Assembly: GCF_000184705.1 (NCBI RefSeq)
Contig: NC_014831.1
Coordinates: 2,748,644-2,812,643 of the forward strand
DNA length: 64,000 nt
Origin: Thermaerobacter marianensis DSM 12885
GTDB lineage: Bacteria > Bacillota > Sulfobacillia > Thermaerobacterales > Thermaerobacteraceae
Direction: 5' to 3'
Shown: positions 1 through 18,559 of the stretch, piece by piece
Layout of the letters: each line of letters opens with the position of its first letter
Numbering within the stretch: the first letter of the stretch is position 1
The notes under the pieces: model-generated
Database searches by the model: none
What the model was told of the DNA's origin: nothing
What the model saw: the letters and a program-made list of their open reading frames with translations, nothing else
Translations under genes and position numbers: made by a program

Positions 1-132
1 GCGGCCCGCCTTCTTCTTCAGGGGGACCACCAGGGACTTTTCCGGTTCGTCCCGGGTGACGATCTGCTTGTAGTCCAGCACCGTCATCTGGCGCCGGCCC
101 GGCGACGTGGGCTTGTACTTGCGAATCGCCAT
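1..132 (-). CDS. rplB: 50S ribosomal protein L2, N-terminal fragment (cut by window edge)
   Basis: Only the first 44 codons lie in the window; the gene continues past base 1. The protein begins [20 protein letters not shown], the typical bacterial L2 N-terminus, and the fragment ends in a basic KKKAGR stretch. L2 binds 23S rRNA near the peptidyl transferase centre. It follows rplW by about 100 bases in the S10-type order rpsJ-rplC-rplD-rplW-rplB. The segment TRDEPEKS contains the core of the dispersed word (CCGGTTCGTCC at 42-52), but a TPEKS-like stretch is normal here in L2, so this copy may be coincidental. Confidence 0.95.
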   Translation of the reverse strand, partial: MAIRKYKPTSPGRRQMTVLDYKQIVTRDEPEKSLVVPLKKKAGR

Positions 133-232
133 GGCTTCGAGCCCCCTTCGGGCGCCCGGCAGGAACCGTCGCCCTCCACGCCTCGGCGGGCCGCGCCGCG
201 CCCGGACCGGCCCCGGGCCGCGACGCGCCCGC

Positions 233-529
233 TCAGGACACGTCCTCGAAGAATTCCTTGATGCGGTGACCTTCCGCCAGGGTCACGATGGCCTTCTTGG
301 CGTCCGGCTGGTAGCCGGCATAGCGGCCCACCCGGCGGAGCTTGCCCCGCACCTTGACGGTGTTCACCTTGCGCACCCGTACCTTGAAGATCTCTTCCAC
401 GGCCCGCTTGATCATCGTCTTGTTGGCCTTCGGGTGCACGAGAAAGGTGTACTTGTTCTCCGCCAGCTGCTGCATGCTCTTCTCGGTGATCACCGGGCGC
501 AGGATGATGTCGCGGGGATCGGTGATCAT
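233..529 (-). CDS. rplW: 50S ribosomal protein L23
   Basis: A 98-residue protein of normal L23 length, with the family start [12 protein letters not shown] and the central [19 protein letters not shown] segment. L23 binds 23S rRNA at the exit tunnel and docks trigger factor and SRP. Its ATG overlaps the rplD stop in an ATGA arrangement (526-529), so translation is probably coupled to rplD. It is part of the S10-type operon. Confidence 0.97.
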   Translation of the reverse strand: MITDPRDIILRPVITEKSMQQLAENKYTFLVHPKANKTMIKRAVEEIFKVRVRKVNTVKVRGKLRRVGRYAGYQPDAKKAIVTLAEGHRIKEFFEDVS

Positions 530-1164
530 GCCCCCAGCACCTCCTCCACCCGGTCCACGGCTTCCCGGGCCAGCACCACGTGACCGTGCCGCAGCACCTT
601 GTACACGTTGAGCCGGTCCACCGTCTCGGTGTCGACGCCGGGCAGGTTGCGCGCCGACAGGTACAGGGTCGGATCGGGTTCCGCCAGGACGAACAGCGGC
701 CGCTTGCCGTCCAGGTCCAGGCGCTCGATCAGCGCCGCCACCTCCCGGGTGCGGGGGCGCTCGAGGCCCAGTTCCTTCAAGCCTTCCAGGACGATGAGCT
801 CGCCGTCGGCCACCTTGGCCGACAGGGCCGACCGCAGGGCGGCCCGCCGCGCCTTCTTGGGCAGGGCCTGGCTGTAGTCCCGCGGCTGGGGACCGAAGAC
901 GATGCCGCCCTTGCGCCAGTGGGGGGCGCGGATGCTGCCCTGGCGGGCCCGGCCGGTGCCCTTCTGGCGCCACGGCTTGCGGCCGCCGCCGGAGACCATG
1001 CCCCGCGTCTTGGTGGCCGCCGTGCCGCGCCGCTGGTTGGCCAGGTAGCGCACCACGGCCTGGTGCATCAGGGCCTCCCGCACCGGCGCACCGAAGACCG
1101 TCTCGCTCAGCTCGATCTCCCCGACCCGCTCGCCCCGGGTGTTATACACCGCCACCCTTGGCAT
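526..1164 (-). CDS. rplD: 50S ribosomal protein L4
   Basis: A 212-residue L4 beginning [19 protein letters not shown], with the conserved [25 protein letters not shown] loop that reaches into the exit tunnel. L4 is an early assembly protein and in some bacteria represses its own operon. I chose the ATG at 1164 because a GGAGGA site lies just upstream and the family alignment starts here; an upstream extension of the same frame has no ribosome site. It overlaps rplW by four bases and lies 31 bases after rplC. Confidence 0.97.
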   Translation of the reverse strand: MPRVAVYNTRGERVGEIELSETVFGAPVREALMHQAVVRYLANQRRGTAATKTRGMVSGGGRKPWRQKGTGRARQGSIRAPHWRKGGIVFGPQPRDYSQALPKKARRAALRSALSAKVADGELIVLEGLKELGLERPRTREVAALIERLDLDGKRPLFVLAEPDPTLYLSARNLPGVDTETVDRLNVYKVLRHGHVVLAREAVDRVEEVLGA

Positions 1165-1195
1165 GGGGTAGTCCTCCTTTCGCCGCCCGCCGGGC

Positions 1196-1849
1196 TCACG
1201 CCGGCCGCGACTTGCGCGGCACGTTGGTCTTGCGGATGGCGACCACGCTGCCCCGCGGCCCGGGAACGGCGCCTTTGACCAGCAGCAGGTTGCGTTCGGG
1301 ATCAACCCGCACCACCTGCAGGCCCCGCACCGTCACCCGCTCCGCGCCGGTGCGGCCCGCCATCCGGCGGCCCTTGAACACCCGCGCGGGGTAGGTGGAG
1401 GGGCCGAGGGAGCCCGGACCCCGGTGGTACTTGGAGCCGTGGCTCATGGGGCCGCGGCCGAACCCGTGCCGGGCGATGGGGCCCAAAAAGCCCTTGCCCT
1501 TGGAGGTCCCCGTCACGTCCACGTATTCGCCGGCCTTGAAGAGCTCCACGGTCAGCTGCTGGCCCACCTCCGGCAGGGGCTCGTCGTCGCCCTCCAGCCG
1601 GAACTCCCGCAACACCTTCACCGGGGCAACCCCGGCCTTGCGGAAGTGGCCCGCCATCGGCTTGTTCACCTTGCTCGGCTTGACCTCACCGAAGCCCAGC
1701 TGCACGGCCCGGTAGCCGTCCCGCTCCTCGGTGCGGGTCTGGACCACCACGCAGGGCCCGGCCTGGATGACGGTGACGGGCACCGCCCGGCCCTCGTCGT
1801 CGAAGATCTGCGTCATTCCCAGCTTGCGACCCAACAGGCCGACGCCCAT
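1196..1849 (-). CDS. rplC: 50S ribosomal protein L3
   Basis: A 217-residue L3 beginning [18 protein letters not shown], with the [24 protein letters not shown] segment typical of the long loop that approaches the peptidyl transferase centre. A GTG three codons upstream (1858) is in frame but lies inside the GGAGG ribosome site that serves the ATG at 1849, so I take the ATG. It sits about 70 bases after rpsJ in the S10-type operon. Confidence 0.96.
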   Translation of the reverse strand: MGVGLLGRKLGMTQIFDDEGRAVPVTVIQAGPCVVVQTRTEERDGYRAVQLGFGEVKPSKVNKPMAGHFRKAGVAPVKVLREFRLEGDDEPLPEVGQQLTVELFKAGEYVDVTGTSKGKGFLGPIARHGFGRGPMSHGSKYHRGPGSLGPSTYPARVFKGRRMAGRTGAERVTVRGLQVVRVDPERNLLLVKGAVPGPRGSVVAIRKTNVPRKSRPA

Positions 1850-1919
1850 GGGTTGCACCTCCGTTTGCCGTGCTGCCCCGAGCCCGTAGCCTCCGGCGTG
1901 GCGCCGCCATGGAGGCGGC

Positions 1920-2228
1920 TCAGAGCTTGATTTCGATGTCCACGCCGGCGGGCAGGTCGACCCGCCGCAAGGCGTCGATGGTCTTGGGCGTCGGGTCGAT
2001 GATGTCGATCAGGCGCTTGTGCGTGCGCATCTCGAACTGCTCGCGGTGGTCCTTCTCGCCGTTGGGAGCGGTGAGGACCGTGAACACGCTGCGCTCCGTA
2101 GGCAGCGGCACGGGGCCGGAGATCTTCGCCCCCGTGCGCCGCGCCGTCTCCACGATCTTGTCGGCCGATTGGTCGAGCACGCCGTGGTCGAACGCCCGCA
2201 GCTTGATGCGGATCTTTTGCCGGGCCAT
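1920..2228 (-). CDS. rpsJ: 30S ribosomal protein S10 (NusE)
   Basis: A 102-residue S10 with the family start [20 protein letters not shown] and end [14 protein letters not shown]10 is part of the 30S head and, as NusE, pairs with NusB and NusG to link transcription and translation. It opens the S10-type gene run and follows the tuf1 stop by only 36 bases, so it is probably cotranscribed from the fusA-tuf side. No promoter is visible in the short gap. Confidence 0.97.
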   Translation of the reverse strand: MARQKIRIKLRAFDHGVLDQSADKIVETARRTGAKISGPVPLPTERSVFTVLTAPNGEKDHREQFEMRTHKRLIDIIDPTPKTIDALRRVDLPAGVDIEIKL

Positions 2229-2263
2229 CCTTCAACCCCCCTTGCGCTGCCGCCCAACCGGGC

Positions 2264-3450
<1,187 letters not shown>

Positions 3451-3548
3451 GGGGTGAACGCCTCCTTCGTCCTGCGCTGTTCCGCGTCTTGCCTCGCTGG
3501 GCCGCGTCTTGTTGCGTTTAAAGGTTCACCGGGTCCAGCCGGCGCCCG

Positions 3549-5645
3549 TCACCGTGCAGCCTTGGCCCGGTCGCCCCGCGCCTCCACGATCTGGTCGGCG
3601 ATGTTCCGGGGCACCTGCTCGTAGTGGCTGAACTGCATGGTGTACGTCCCGCGCCCCTGGGTCTTGGACCGCAGGTCCGTGGCGTAGCCGAACATCTCCG
3701 CCAGCGGCACCATGGCGCGGATCACCTGCAGCCCGCCCGCCTCGGGCTCCATGCCCTCCACCCGGCCGCGCCGGGCGTTGATGTCGCCGATGACGTCGCC
3801 CATGTAGGTCTCGGGCACCACGACCTCGACCTTCATGATGGGCTCCAGCAGCACCGGCCCCGCCTGCAGGGCGGCATTGCGGAAGCCCATGGAGCCCGCG
3901 ATCTTGAAGGCCATCTCCGACGAGTCGACCTCGTGGTACGAGCCGTCCACCAGGGCGACCCGCACGTCCAGCACGGGGTAGCCGGCCAGGATGCCGTTCT
4001 GCATGGCCTCCCGCACGCCGGCTTCCACCGCCGGGATGTACTCCTTGGGCACCACGCCGCCGACGATCTTGTTGACGAACTCGAACCCGGCGCCCGGCTC
4101 CAGCGGCTCGATCTCCAGCACCACGTGGCCGTACTGGCCGCGGCCGCCGGTCTGGCGGATGTACTTGCCCTCGGCCCGGGCCGGCCGGGTGATGGTCTCC
4201 TTGTAGGCCACCTGGGGCTTGCCCACGTTGGCCTGCACCTTGAACTCCCGCATCAGGCGATCGACGATGATCTCCAGGTGCAACTCGCCCATGCCCGAGA
4301 TGATGGTCTGGCCGGTCTCCTCGTCGGTGTGGACGCGGAAGGTCGGGTCCTCTTCCGCCAGCTTGTTGAGCGACTCGCCCAACTTGTCCTGGTCGGCCTG
4401 GGTCTTGGGCTCGATGGCCACGGAGATCACCGGCTCGGGGAACTCCATGGACTCCAGCACGATGGGCGCGTTGGGGTCGCACAGGGTCTCGCCGGTGATG
4501 GTGTCCTTCAGGCCGACGGCGGCGGCGATGTCGCCGGTCCAGACCTCGTCCACCTCTTCCCGGTGGTTGGCGTGCATCCGCACGATGCGCCCGATGCGCT
4601 CCTGCCGCCCCTTGTTGCTGTTGTAGACGTAGCTACCCGCCTTGAGGTGACCGGAGTAGACCCGGAAGAAGGCCAGCTTGCCCACGTACGGGTCCGTCAT
4701 GATCTTGAAGACCAGGGCGGAGAAGGGCTCGTCGTCGCTGACCTTGCGCTCCGTCTCCTGGCCCGTCTTGGGGTCGCTGCCCCGCACGGCGGCGATGTCC
4801 AGGGGCGAGGGCAGGTAGTCGACCACGGCGTCCAGCAAGAGCTGCACGCCCTTGTTCCGGTAGGCGGAGCCGCAGAGCACCGGCACCAGCTGCAGGTTGA
4901 CCGTGCCCTTGCGCAGGGCGGCACGGATCTCCTCGGTGGAGATCGCCTCGCCCTCCAGGTACTTCATCATGAGTTCCTCGTCGATTTCGGCCACGGCCTC
5001 CAGCAGCTTCTCCCGGTACTCCTGGGCCTGCTCCTGCATGTCGGCCGGGATCTCCTCGGCCTCGTAGCGGGTGCCCAGTTCGTCCCGGTAGAAGATGGCC
5101 TTCATCTCCACCAGGTCGACGATGCCGCGGAAACTGTCCTCCACCCCGATGGGCAGCTGAATGGCCACGGGGTTGGCGCCCAGCCGCTCCCGCATCTGGT
5201 CCAGGACGCGGAAGAAGTTGGCTCCCACCACGTCCATCTTGTTGACGAAGGCGATCCGGGGAACCCGGTACTTGTTGGCCTGGCGCCACACCGTCTCGGA
5301 CTGGGGCTCGACGCCGCCACGGGCGGCGAAGATCGCGATCACCCCGTCCAGCACGCGCAGGGAGCGCTCCACCTCGACCGTGAAGTCCACGTGCCCGGGC
5401 GTATCGATGATGTTGATCCGGTGGTCCCGCCAGAAGCAGGTGGTGGCGGCGGAGGTGATGGTGATGCCACGCTCCTGCTCCTGCACCATCCAGTCCATGG
5501 TGGCGGCGCCTTCGTGCACCTCGCCCATGCGGTGAACGCGTCCCGTGTAGTACAGGATGCGCTCCGTGGTGGTCGTCTTGCCCGCGTCGATGTGGGCGGC
5601 GATCCCGATGTTGCGCGTCCGCTCCAGGGGGTACTCCCGGGGCAT
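3549..5645 (-). CDS. fusA: Elongation factor G
   Basis: A 698-residue EF-G, the normal length. The G domain has [15 protein letters not shown] (P-loop, about residues 16-30), the switch with [17 protein letters not shown] and NKMD; the later domains include [14 protein letters not shown] and the C-terminal [16 protein letters not shown]. It catalyses GTP-driven translocation of tRNA and mRNA on the ribosome. Start is the ATG with a GGAGG site upstream. It sits in the rpsL-rpsG-fusA-tuf order of the str operon. Confidence 0.98.
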   Translation of the reverse strand: MPREYPLERTRNIGIAAHIDAGKTTTTERILYYTGRVHRMGEVHEGAATMDWMVQEQERGITITSAATTCFWRDHRINIIDTPGHVDFTVEVERSLRVLDGVIAIFAARGGVEPQSETVWRQANKYRVPRIAFVNKMDVVGANFFRVLDQMRERLGANPVAIQLPIGVEDSFRGIVDLVEMKAIFYRDELGTRYEAEEIPADMQEQAQEYREKLLEAVAEIDEELMMKYLEGEAISTEEIRAALRKGTVNLQLVPVLCGSAYRNKGVQLLLDAVVDYLPSPLDIAAVRGSDPKTGQETERKVSDDEPFSALVFKIMTDPYVGKLAFFRVYSGHLKAGSYVYNSNKGRQERIGRIVRMHANHREEVDEVWTGDIAAAVGLKDTITGETLCDPNAPIVLESMEFPEPVISVAIEPKTQADQDKLGESLNKLAEEDPTFRVHTDEETGQTIISGMGELHLEIIVDRLMREFKVQANVGKPQVAYKETITRPARAEGKYIRQTGGRGQYGHVVLEIEPLEPGAGFEFVNKIVGGVVPKEYIPAVEAGVREAMQNGILAGYPVLDVRVALVDGSYHEVDSSEMAFKIAGSMGFRNAALQAGPVLLEPIMKVEVVVPETYMGDVIGDINARRGRVEGMEPEAGGLQVIRAMVPLAEMFGYATDLRSKTQGRGTYTMQFSHYEQVPRNIADQIVEARGDRAKAAR

Positions 5646-5710
5646 GTCGTCCCTCCTTCCTCCGCCGCGCCCGGCCGCCGGGCACGCCCGACCGGCCGCC
5701 CGGCCCCTGC

Positions 5711-6487
<777 letters not shown>

Positions 6488-6862
6488 TCAGGACTTGGGC
6501 CGCTTGGCCCCGTACTTGGACCGCCCCTGGCGGCGCTTCTCCACGCCGGCCGCGTCCAGCGCGCCGCGGATGATCTGGTAGCGCACGCCCGGAAGGTCCT
6601 TGACGCGACCGCCGTGGACCAGCACCACCGAGTGCTCCTGGAGGTTGTGGCCCTCACCGGGGATGTAGGCCGTCACCTCGACGCCGTTGGTCAGGCGCAC
6701 CCGGGCGATCTTCCGCAAGGCGGAGTTGGGCTTCTTGGGCGTCGTGGTGCGCACCTGCAGGCACACGCCGCGCTTCTGGGGGTTGCCCCGCAACGCCGGC
6801 GCACCCGTCCGGCGAGTCACCCGCTGGCGCCCCTTGCGCACCAGCTGGTTGATCGTCGGCAT
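6488..6862 (-). CDS. rpsL: 30S ribosomal protein S12
   Basis: A 124-residue S12 starting [13 protein letters not shown], with [13 protein letters not shown] (the streptomycin-site lysine region, about 40-52), [10 protein letters not shown] and the C-terminal KYGAKRPK. S12 monitors codon-anticodon pairing in the decoding centre. It has a good GGAGGTGA ribosome site and follows the L7Ae-like gene by 53 bases. Confidence 0.98.
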   Translation of the reverse strand: MPTINQLVRKGRQRVTRRTGAPALRGNPQKRGVCLQVRTTTPKKPNSALRKIARVRLTNGVEVTAYIPGEGHNLQEHSVVLVHGGRVKDLPGVRYQIIRGALDAAGVEKRRQGRSKYGAKRPKS

Positions 6863-6915
6863 CGAGCGTCACCTCCTTCCCAGTGGCCTCGGCCCGGAGG
6901 CCGGGGCCGCCCGCC

Positions 6916-7167
6916 TCACTCCTCGAGGATGGCGGCGGAAGCGGCCCCGACCTTGATCCGGCATGCGCTTCCCAACTCGCGCATGGTGTCGACGTACTCC
7001 AGCTCCACGCCGCGGGCCTGGCACGCCTGCACCAGGTCGCGCACCACATGGGGTTCGGCGTCACGGGCCACGTAGACCCGCCGCGCCTCGCCCTTCAAGA
7101 CCGCCTTGAGGGTCTGCTTGGTGCCGACGGTGCGGCGCCGGGCCGCCCGCAGGCGATCCAGGGACAT
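6916..7167 (-). CDS. rplGB: L7Ae-family ribosomal protein (YbxF/L7Ae-like)
   Basis: An 83-residue protein (MSLDRLRAARRRTVGTKQTL onward) with the L7Ae pattern VGTKQTLKAVLKGEARRVYVARDAEPHVV and the ELGSACRIKVGAASAAIL end. L7Ae proteins bind kink-turn RNA; in Bacillota this small member sits between rpoC and rpsL, as here. The ATG at 7167 is preceded by GGAGG; a longer frame upstream has no ribosome site and would run into the promoter at 7239-7268. It is the first gene of the str transcription unit. Confidence 0.9.
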   Translation of the reverse strand: MSLDRLRAARRRTVGTKQTLKAVLKGEARRVYVARDAEPHVVRDLVQACQARGVELEYVDTMRELGSACRIKVGAASAAILEE

Positions 7168-7238
7168 GCTCGGTGGCCCTCCTTCGTGCGGCCGGCCCGT
7201 GGCCGGGCCCGATTCATCAGGCCAAGACACACTCGTTA

Positions 7239-7268
7239 AGTGTAGCACCGGCCGTTTTCCAGTGTCAA
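7239..7268 (-). promoter_or_regulatory. Sigma-A promoter of the L7Ae-rpsL-rpsG-fusA-tuf unit
   Basis: Minus-strand TTGACA (7263-7268), 18-base spacer, TACACT (7239-7244), in the gap between rpoC and the L7Ae-like gene. The match to consensus is strong and it stands out in GC-rich DNA. Expected start near 7232, leader about 65 bases. Confidence 0.8.
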
Positions 7269-7319
7269 CGCGAGGGCCCGGCGGGCCGCAGCGCGCCAGG
7301 CCACGCTGCTTGAGCAGTC

Positions 7320-11195
<3,876 letters not shown>

Positions 11196-11198
11196 GGA

Positions 11199-14912
<3,714 letters not shown>

Positions 14913-15266
14913 GGCTTCACACCCCTTCGGCACAGGATCCGCCACGACTCCGCCACCCGCTGCCGCCCGGCCGCACCGCCCCGGCCCCCGCCGGGTCCGT
15001 ACCGCCGCCGGGCGGCCCGCATGCGCCGGTCACCCCCGATGCACTGGGCTATGGATCGGGCTGGCCATCCCTGAGGGAAGGAACCCGCGAAAAGGATCGC
15101 ATGAAGAATGGAGTCCCGTTGCAGGAACTATGCGCAACGGCGCCGAACCTCCAGACCAAGAGCGCCGCCTCGACGACGAGGGCTCCGGGAGACGTCCCGG
15201 GGCGGGTGGGTCTTGCGCGCATGGTCACCTGCCACTGACGGGAACCAACAACAGTGGCAAGGTATT

Positions 15267-15295
15267 ATGCTAGCGCAAGGCTGTACCCGTGTCAA
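15267..15295 (-). promoter_or_regulatory. Sigma-A promoter of rpoBC
   Basis: Minus-strand TTGACA (15290-15295), 17-base spacer, TAGCAT (15267-15272). An A6 tract on the minus strand about 50 bases upstream could act as an UP element. This lets rpoBC be made apart from rplJL. Confidence 0.75.
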
Positions 15296-15319
15296 TGCGC
15301 CCAGCCTGTCCCACCGGAG

Positions 15320-15347
15320 CGGGCGAACTTCTTCCGCCCGTCTTTTT
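15320..15347 (+). terminator. Plus-strand terminator-like hairpin between rplL and rpoB
   Basis: CGGGCG (15320-15325) pairs with CGCCCG (15335-15340) with a 9-base loop, followed at once by TCTTTTTTAT. It has the form of a Rho-independent terminator for plus-strand transcription, yet no plus-strand gene is nearby. It might end an antisense RNA, or the A tract may instead serve the minus-strand rpoB promoter. Confidence 0.45.
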
Positions 15348-15402
15348 TATGCCGCCGACCGGTGCTCGATCCCCGTCCCTCCCGGGGGGACGAAACGGCT
15401 GG

Positions 15403-15415
15403 AGACGAACCGGCC
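15403..15415. repeat. Near copy (12/13) of the dispersed word
   Basis: AGACGAACCGGCC, intergenic between rplL and rpoB. A shorter relative, GGACGAAACGG, starts 15 bases earlier (about 15388), so two related words sit in tandem. Confidence 0.55.
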
Positions 15416-15439
15416 GCAACAAGGCCCTGGCTGGAGAAA

Positions 15440-15482
15440 GCCGCGCAGGGCCCCGCCCGTTCCGGGCAGGGCCCTGCGCGGC
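15440..15482 (-). terminator. rplL-rpoB hairpin (attenuator candidate)
   Basis: A 14-bp perfect inverted repeat, GCCGCGCAGGGCCC (15440-15453) with GGGCCCTGCGCGGC (15469-15482), 38 bases after the rplL stop. On the minus strand it is followed by TTTCTCC, a weak T stretch. A partial terminator between rplL and rpoB is known in E. coli; the same job is likely here. Confidence 0.6.
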
Positions 15483-15520
15483 CGCCGGTTTGTCCGGCCC
15501 TGGGCCGGCTTCCCCGGACC

Positions 15521-15904
15521 TTACTGGATCTCGACGGTGGCGCCGGCCTCCGCCAACTTGGCCTTGATCTGCTCGGCCTCTTCCTTGGAGACGCCCTCCT
15601 TGAGCGGCTTGGGGGCGTTGTCCACCAGGTCCTTGGCCTCCTTCAGGCCCAGGCCGGTCAGCTCGCGCACCACCTTGATGACCTGGATCTTGTTGGCGCC
15701 GACGTCCTTGAGGATGACGTTGAACTCCGTCTTCTCCTCCTCCGCCGCGGGCGCGGCAGCAGCCGCCGGCGCACCCGGCGCCGCCACGGCCACGGGCGCG
15801 GCCGCCGAGACGCCGAACTCCTCCTCGAACTTCTTGACCAGCTCCGCCAGCTCCAGCACCGTCATGCCCTTGACGATGTCCAGCACTTCCTGGACCTTGG
15901 ACAC
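15521..15904 (-). CDS. rplL: 50S ribosomal protein L7/L12
   Basis: A 127-residue L7/L12. The N-terminal dimer domain ([25 protein letters not shown]) is followed by an Ala/Pro hinge (about 33-53) and the C-terminal factor-binding domain with [20 protein letters not shown] and [20 protein letters not shown]. It forms the ribosomal stalk with L10 and recruits translation GTPases. It follows rplJ by about 155 bases. Confidence 0.98.
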   Translation of the reverse strand: MSKVQEVLDIVKGMTVLELAELVKKFEEEFGVSAAAPVAVAAPGAPAAAAAPAAEEEKTEFNVILKDVGANKIQVIKVVRELTGLGLKEAKDLVDNAPKPLKEGVSKEEAEQIKAKLAEAGATVEIQ

Positions 15905-16060
15905 CGCAATCCCTCCCGTGGGGTGATTTGCTGCAGCAAGATGGCCTCACGCCTGGGCCGGACGAATCCCGCACCCGGCCCGGTGGCCTGCCCTTGGCAC
16001 GGCCGCCCGGCACAGGCCGTTGACCTCGCGCCGGCCCTCCCAGCGCCATGCCGGCCCGGC

Positions 16061-16588
16061 TTAAGCCTGGGCCTCCCGCTGGCGCCGCAGGGCGTCCACG
16101 GCGTAGACGAAGGACCGCAGGGTGGCGGCCAGCACGCCCACCAGACCGGACAGCGGCGCCTGCATGCCGCCCATGACCTTCGCCAGCAGCTCCTCCCGGG
16201 ACGGGAGGTCGGCCAGCGCCTGGACCTCCTTGACGCCGATGACCCGGCCCTGCAGCAGGCCACCCTTGATCTGGAGCTGCGCGAATTCCTTGGCGAAGCG
16301 GGACAGCTCCTTGGCCGGGGCCACGGGATCGTCGTACCCGAAGGCCAGGGCGGTGGGCCCCTCCAGCAGCGCATCCAGGCCCTCGATGCCCGCCTGCTGG
16401 GCCGCCCGGCGGATCAAGGTGTTCTTGATCACCCGGTACTCCACGCCCTGGGCGCGCAGGCGCCGGCGCAGCTCGCTGGTGGCTGCCACGTTGAGCCCGC
16501 GGAAGTCGGTGAGGATCACCCCCTGGGCCCGCTGCAGCTTGCCCACCAGGTCCTCCACCAGCGCCTCCTTCTCGGCCCTGGTCAGCAA
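16061..16588 (-). CDS. rplJ: 50S ribosomal protein L10
   Basis: A 175-residue L10 (LTRAEKEALVEDLVGKLQRA near the start, then VILTDFRGLNVAATSELRRRLR). It anchors the L7/L12 stalk to 23S rRNA. No ATG fits: the best start is a TTG at 16588, six bases after AAGGGGGTG, which puts the family alignment at residue 2. The long upstream leader has competing hairpins (16647-16768), consistent with the autogenous L10 control known in other bacteria. Confidence 0.93.
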   Translation of the reverse strand: MLTRAEKEALVEDLVGKLQRAQGVILTDFRGLNVAATSELRRRLRAQGVEYRVIKNTLIRRAAQQAGIEGLDALLEGPTALAFGYDDPVAPAKELSRFAKEFAQLQIKGGLLQGRVIGVKEVQALADLPSREELLAKVMGGMQAPLSGLVGVLAATLRSFVYAVDALRRQREAQA

Positions 16589-17159
16589 GGTGTCACCCCC
16601 TTCCCGGTCCGGCCGCCCGGCGCCGGGAACGCATAAAACGCATGAACCCCGGCGGCAACCCGCCGGGGTACGGTGGCGGTGATCGGATTCGGCGAGGAGG
16701 CGGCGCCGGGCATCGCAGGGTCCCGCGATGGCCGGCCACACCGCTGCGATCACGGGACGAACCCTGCGCCGCGCTGGCCGGCCCGCCGGCTTGTGCCCGT
16801 CGGCCGCGCCGGCCACCCGGCCGGTTCCACCCGGTCCCGGAGGCCGGGCCGGAAGGCCGGCACCTCGCCGCGATGACCGTTCCCGTTACCTCGGCAGGCG
16901 GGCCCGGACGGCCCTTTAAGCCCTGGCACCTGCTGTCTCCGGCAACGCCCCTGCCCTGCCGGACGAACCCGGCCCGCCGGCTTCAGCGATACGGCGAGCC
17001 CCTGGGCCCCGACCGGCCCGGCAGGGGTTCGGCCCCATCGCGGCGCCCCGGACACCGGCCGGTGGCCGGGGCGGGATGTGGGGGTCAACCAAACGACCAA
17101 ACCGAGATAACCAGAAAACCGCCGTCAAAGCAAGAGGGCGACGTCGGCGAGGTCGGGTC
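16589..17159. other. rplA-rplJ gap with structured leader
   Basis: A 571-base gap. The rplJ-proximal part carries hairpins described at 16647-16768. A relative of the dispersed word with one extra C (GGACGAACCCGGCC) lies at 16961-16974. A TTGACG at about 17122 is a possible minus-strand -35, but I find no convincing -10. Confidence 0.5.
16647..16768 (-). promoter_or_regulatory. Structured rplJ leader (L10-leader-like)
   Basis: CGCAGGGT (16714-16721) and CCCG (16722-16725) can pair with ACCCTGCG (16761-16768) and CGGG (16753-16756), leaving a four-base ACGA bulge. CATCGC (16711-16716) can instead pair with GCGATG (16725-16730), which excludes the first fold. Next to rplJ is CCCCGGCGG/CCGCCGGGG (16647-16655, 16660-16668), followed on the minus strand by a T-rich GCGTTTTATG. 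Competing stems before rplJ fit an L10 autoregulatory leader; I cannot confirm the family consensus by eye. Confidence 0.4.
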
Positions 17160-17861
17160 TCACGCCACCTGGCCCACCGCCGTGGGCCGGATGCGGATAC
17201 CCGGCCCCATGGTCGAGGAGACGGTCACCGACCGGATGTACTGGCCCTTGGCGGCCGCCGGCCGGGCCCGCACCACGGCATCCACCAGCGCGTCCAGGTT
17301 CTCCTTGAGCTGCTCGACGCTGAAGGACACCTTGCCGATGGGCACGTGGACGTTGCCCGCCTTGTCGGTGCGGAACTCCACCTTGCCCGCCTTGAACTCG
17401 CGAACGGCATCGGCCACGTCGAAGGTGACGGTGCCCGTCTTCGGATTGGGCATCAGCCCGCGGGGACCGAGGATGCGGCCCAACCGGCCCACGACGCCCA
17501 TCATGTCCGGCGTCGCGATGGCCACGTCGAAGTCCAGCCACCCCTGCTGGATGCGGTCGGCCAGCTCCTCGGCACCCACGATGTCGGCGCCCGCCGCCTC
17601 GGCGGCCTTGGCCGGTTCGCCCTTGGCGAACACCAGCACCCGCACCGGGCGACCGGTGCCGTGGGGCAGCGTCACCGTGCCCCGCACCGCCTGGTCGGCA
17701 TGACGCGGATCGACACCCAGGCGCAGGGCCACCTCCACCGTCTCGTCGAACCGGGCCGACGCCAGTTCCTTCACCTTGGCCAGCGCCTCTTCGGGTTCAT
17801 ACAGGCGCTGGCGGTCCACCTGGGCGGCGGCACCCCGGTAGCGCTTGCCGTGCTTGGGCAT
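17160..17861 (-). CDS. rplA: 50S ribosomal protein L1
   Basis: A 233-residue L1 ([21 protein letters not shown] at the start). It has [27 protein letters not shown], the signature loop, and the end [15 protein letters not shown]1 forms the mobile stalk at the E site and often represses rplK-rplA. It lies 112 bases after rplK. Confidence 0.97.
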   Translation of the reverse strand: MPKHGKRYRGAAAQVDRQRLYEPEEALAKVKELASARFDETVEVALRLGVDPRHADQAVRGTVTLPHGTGRPVRVLVFAKGEPAKAAEAAGADIVGAEELADRIQQGWLDFDVAIATPDMMGVVGRLGRILGPRGLMPNPKTGTVTFDVADAVREFKAGKVEFRTDKAGNVHVPIGKVSFSVEQLKENLDALVDAVVRARPAAAKGQYIRSVTVSSTMGPGIRIRPTAVGQVA

Positions 17862-17973
17862 GATGCTCCACCTCCGTGGTCCGGACGACGGCGCGGGTCC
17901 AGCCGGTCCCGGCCGTCTCCCACGACATGGGTCTTTCCCGCTGTTGACCTCAGGCGACCCGGGCCGCGTAGCC

Positions 17974-18402
17974 TCAGGCCTCCACCACTTCGATGCCCAT
18001 GCTGCGGGCGGTGCCCTCGATCATGCGCATGGCCGCCTCCACGTCGGCGGCGTTGAGGTCGGGCATCTTGAGCTCGGCGATCTCCCGGATCTGCTTCCGG
18101 GTGACGCGGCCCACCTTGTTCTTGTTGGGCGCGCCGGACCCCTTCTCCACCCCCGCCGCCCGCGCCAGCAGGATGGACGCCGGCGGCGTCTTGGTGATGA
18201 AGGTGAAGGACCGGTCCTGATATACCGTGATCTCCACGGGGATGATCAGGCCGATCTGGTCCTTGGTCCGCTCGTTGAACTCCTTGGTGAAGGCCATGAT
18301 GTTCACGCCGTGCTGGCCCAGGGCGGGGCCGACGGGCGGCGCCGGCGTCGCCTTGCCGGCGGGAATCTGCAGCTTGATCTTGCCGATGACCTTCTTGGCC
18401 AC
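17974..18402 (-). CDS. rplK: 50S ribosomal protein L11
   Basis: A 142-residue L11 ([20 protein letters not shown], then [22 protein letters not shown] and the rRNA-binding C-terminus ending [16 protein letters not shown]). L11 forms the GTPase-associated centre and is needed for RelA-type stringent signalling. Start is GTG at 18402, eight bases after GGGAGGAG. The 157-base gap from nusG contains a direct repeat, CACTGCACC, at about 18533 and 18551; on the mRNA this could bear on L1 control, but I cannot fold it confidently. Confidence 0.96.
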   Translation of the reverse strand: MAKKVIGKIKLQIPAGKATPAPPVGPALGQHGVNIMAFTKEFNERTKDQIGLIIPVEITVYQDRSFTFITKTPPASILLARAAGVEKGSGAPNKNKVGRVTRKQIREIAELKMPDLNAADVEAAMRMIEGTARSMGIEVVEA

Positions 18403-18559
18403 GTCGCCTCTCCTCCCGATCCCACACCACCGTCCGCCCGGTCCCGGCGGTGCCGCTGCCGGCACAGCGGGCATTTCCACCGTCCGCCGGCAACCCTGCC
18501 GGCTGGCACCCCGGAGCGGGCGGCCGCGGTCACTGCACCTTCACGGGACCACTGCACCA

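Larger units (their letters stand above)
14913..15520. other. rplL-rpoB regulatory gap
   Basis: A 608-base gap inside the rif operon. It holds a 14-bp perfect hairpin just after rplL (15440-15482), a plus-strand terminator-like hairpin (15320-15347), a strong minus-strand promoter for rpoB (15267-15295) and two near-copies of the dispersed word (about 15389 and 15403). The remaining 345 bases form the rpoB leader, in which I see small inverted repeats (GTTGC...GCAAC around 15118-15139) but no known riboswitch. Confidence 0.7.

Noticed and set aside
42..52. Core of the dispersed word in rplB
   Set aside because: Eleven bases match, but they encode a TPEKS-like segment normal for L2, so selection on the protein explains it.
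5083..5095. CCAGTTCGTCCCGG-like strings in fusA and similar TTCGTCC matches in conserved coding parts such as tuf, pyrG and yacL
   Set aside because: They match only the 7-8 base core and encode conserved residues, so I did not count them as copies of the dispersed word.
17100..17130. Possible rplJ promoter at a minus-strand TTGACG
   Set aside because: No acceptable -10 at 16-18 bases; kept only as a remark.
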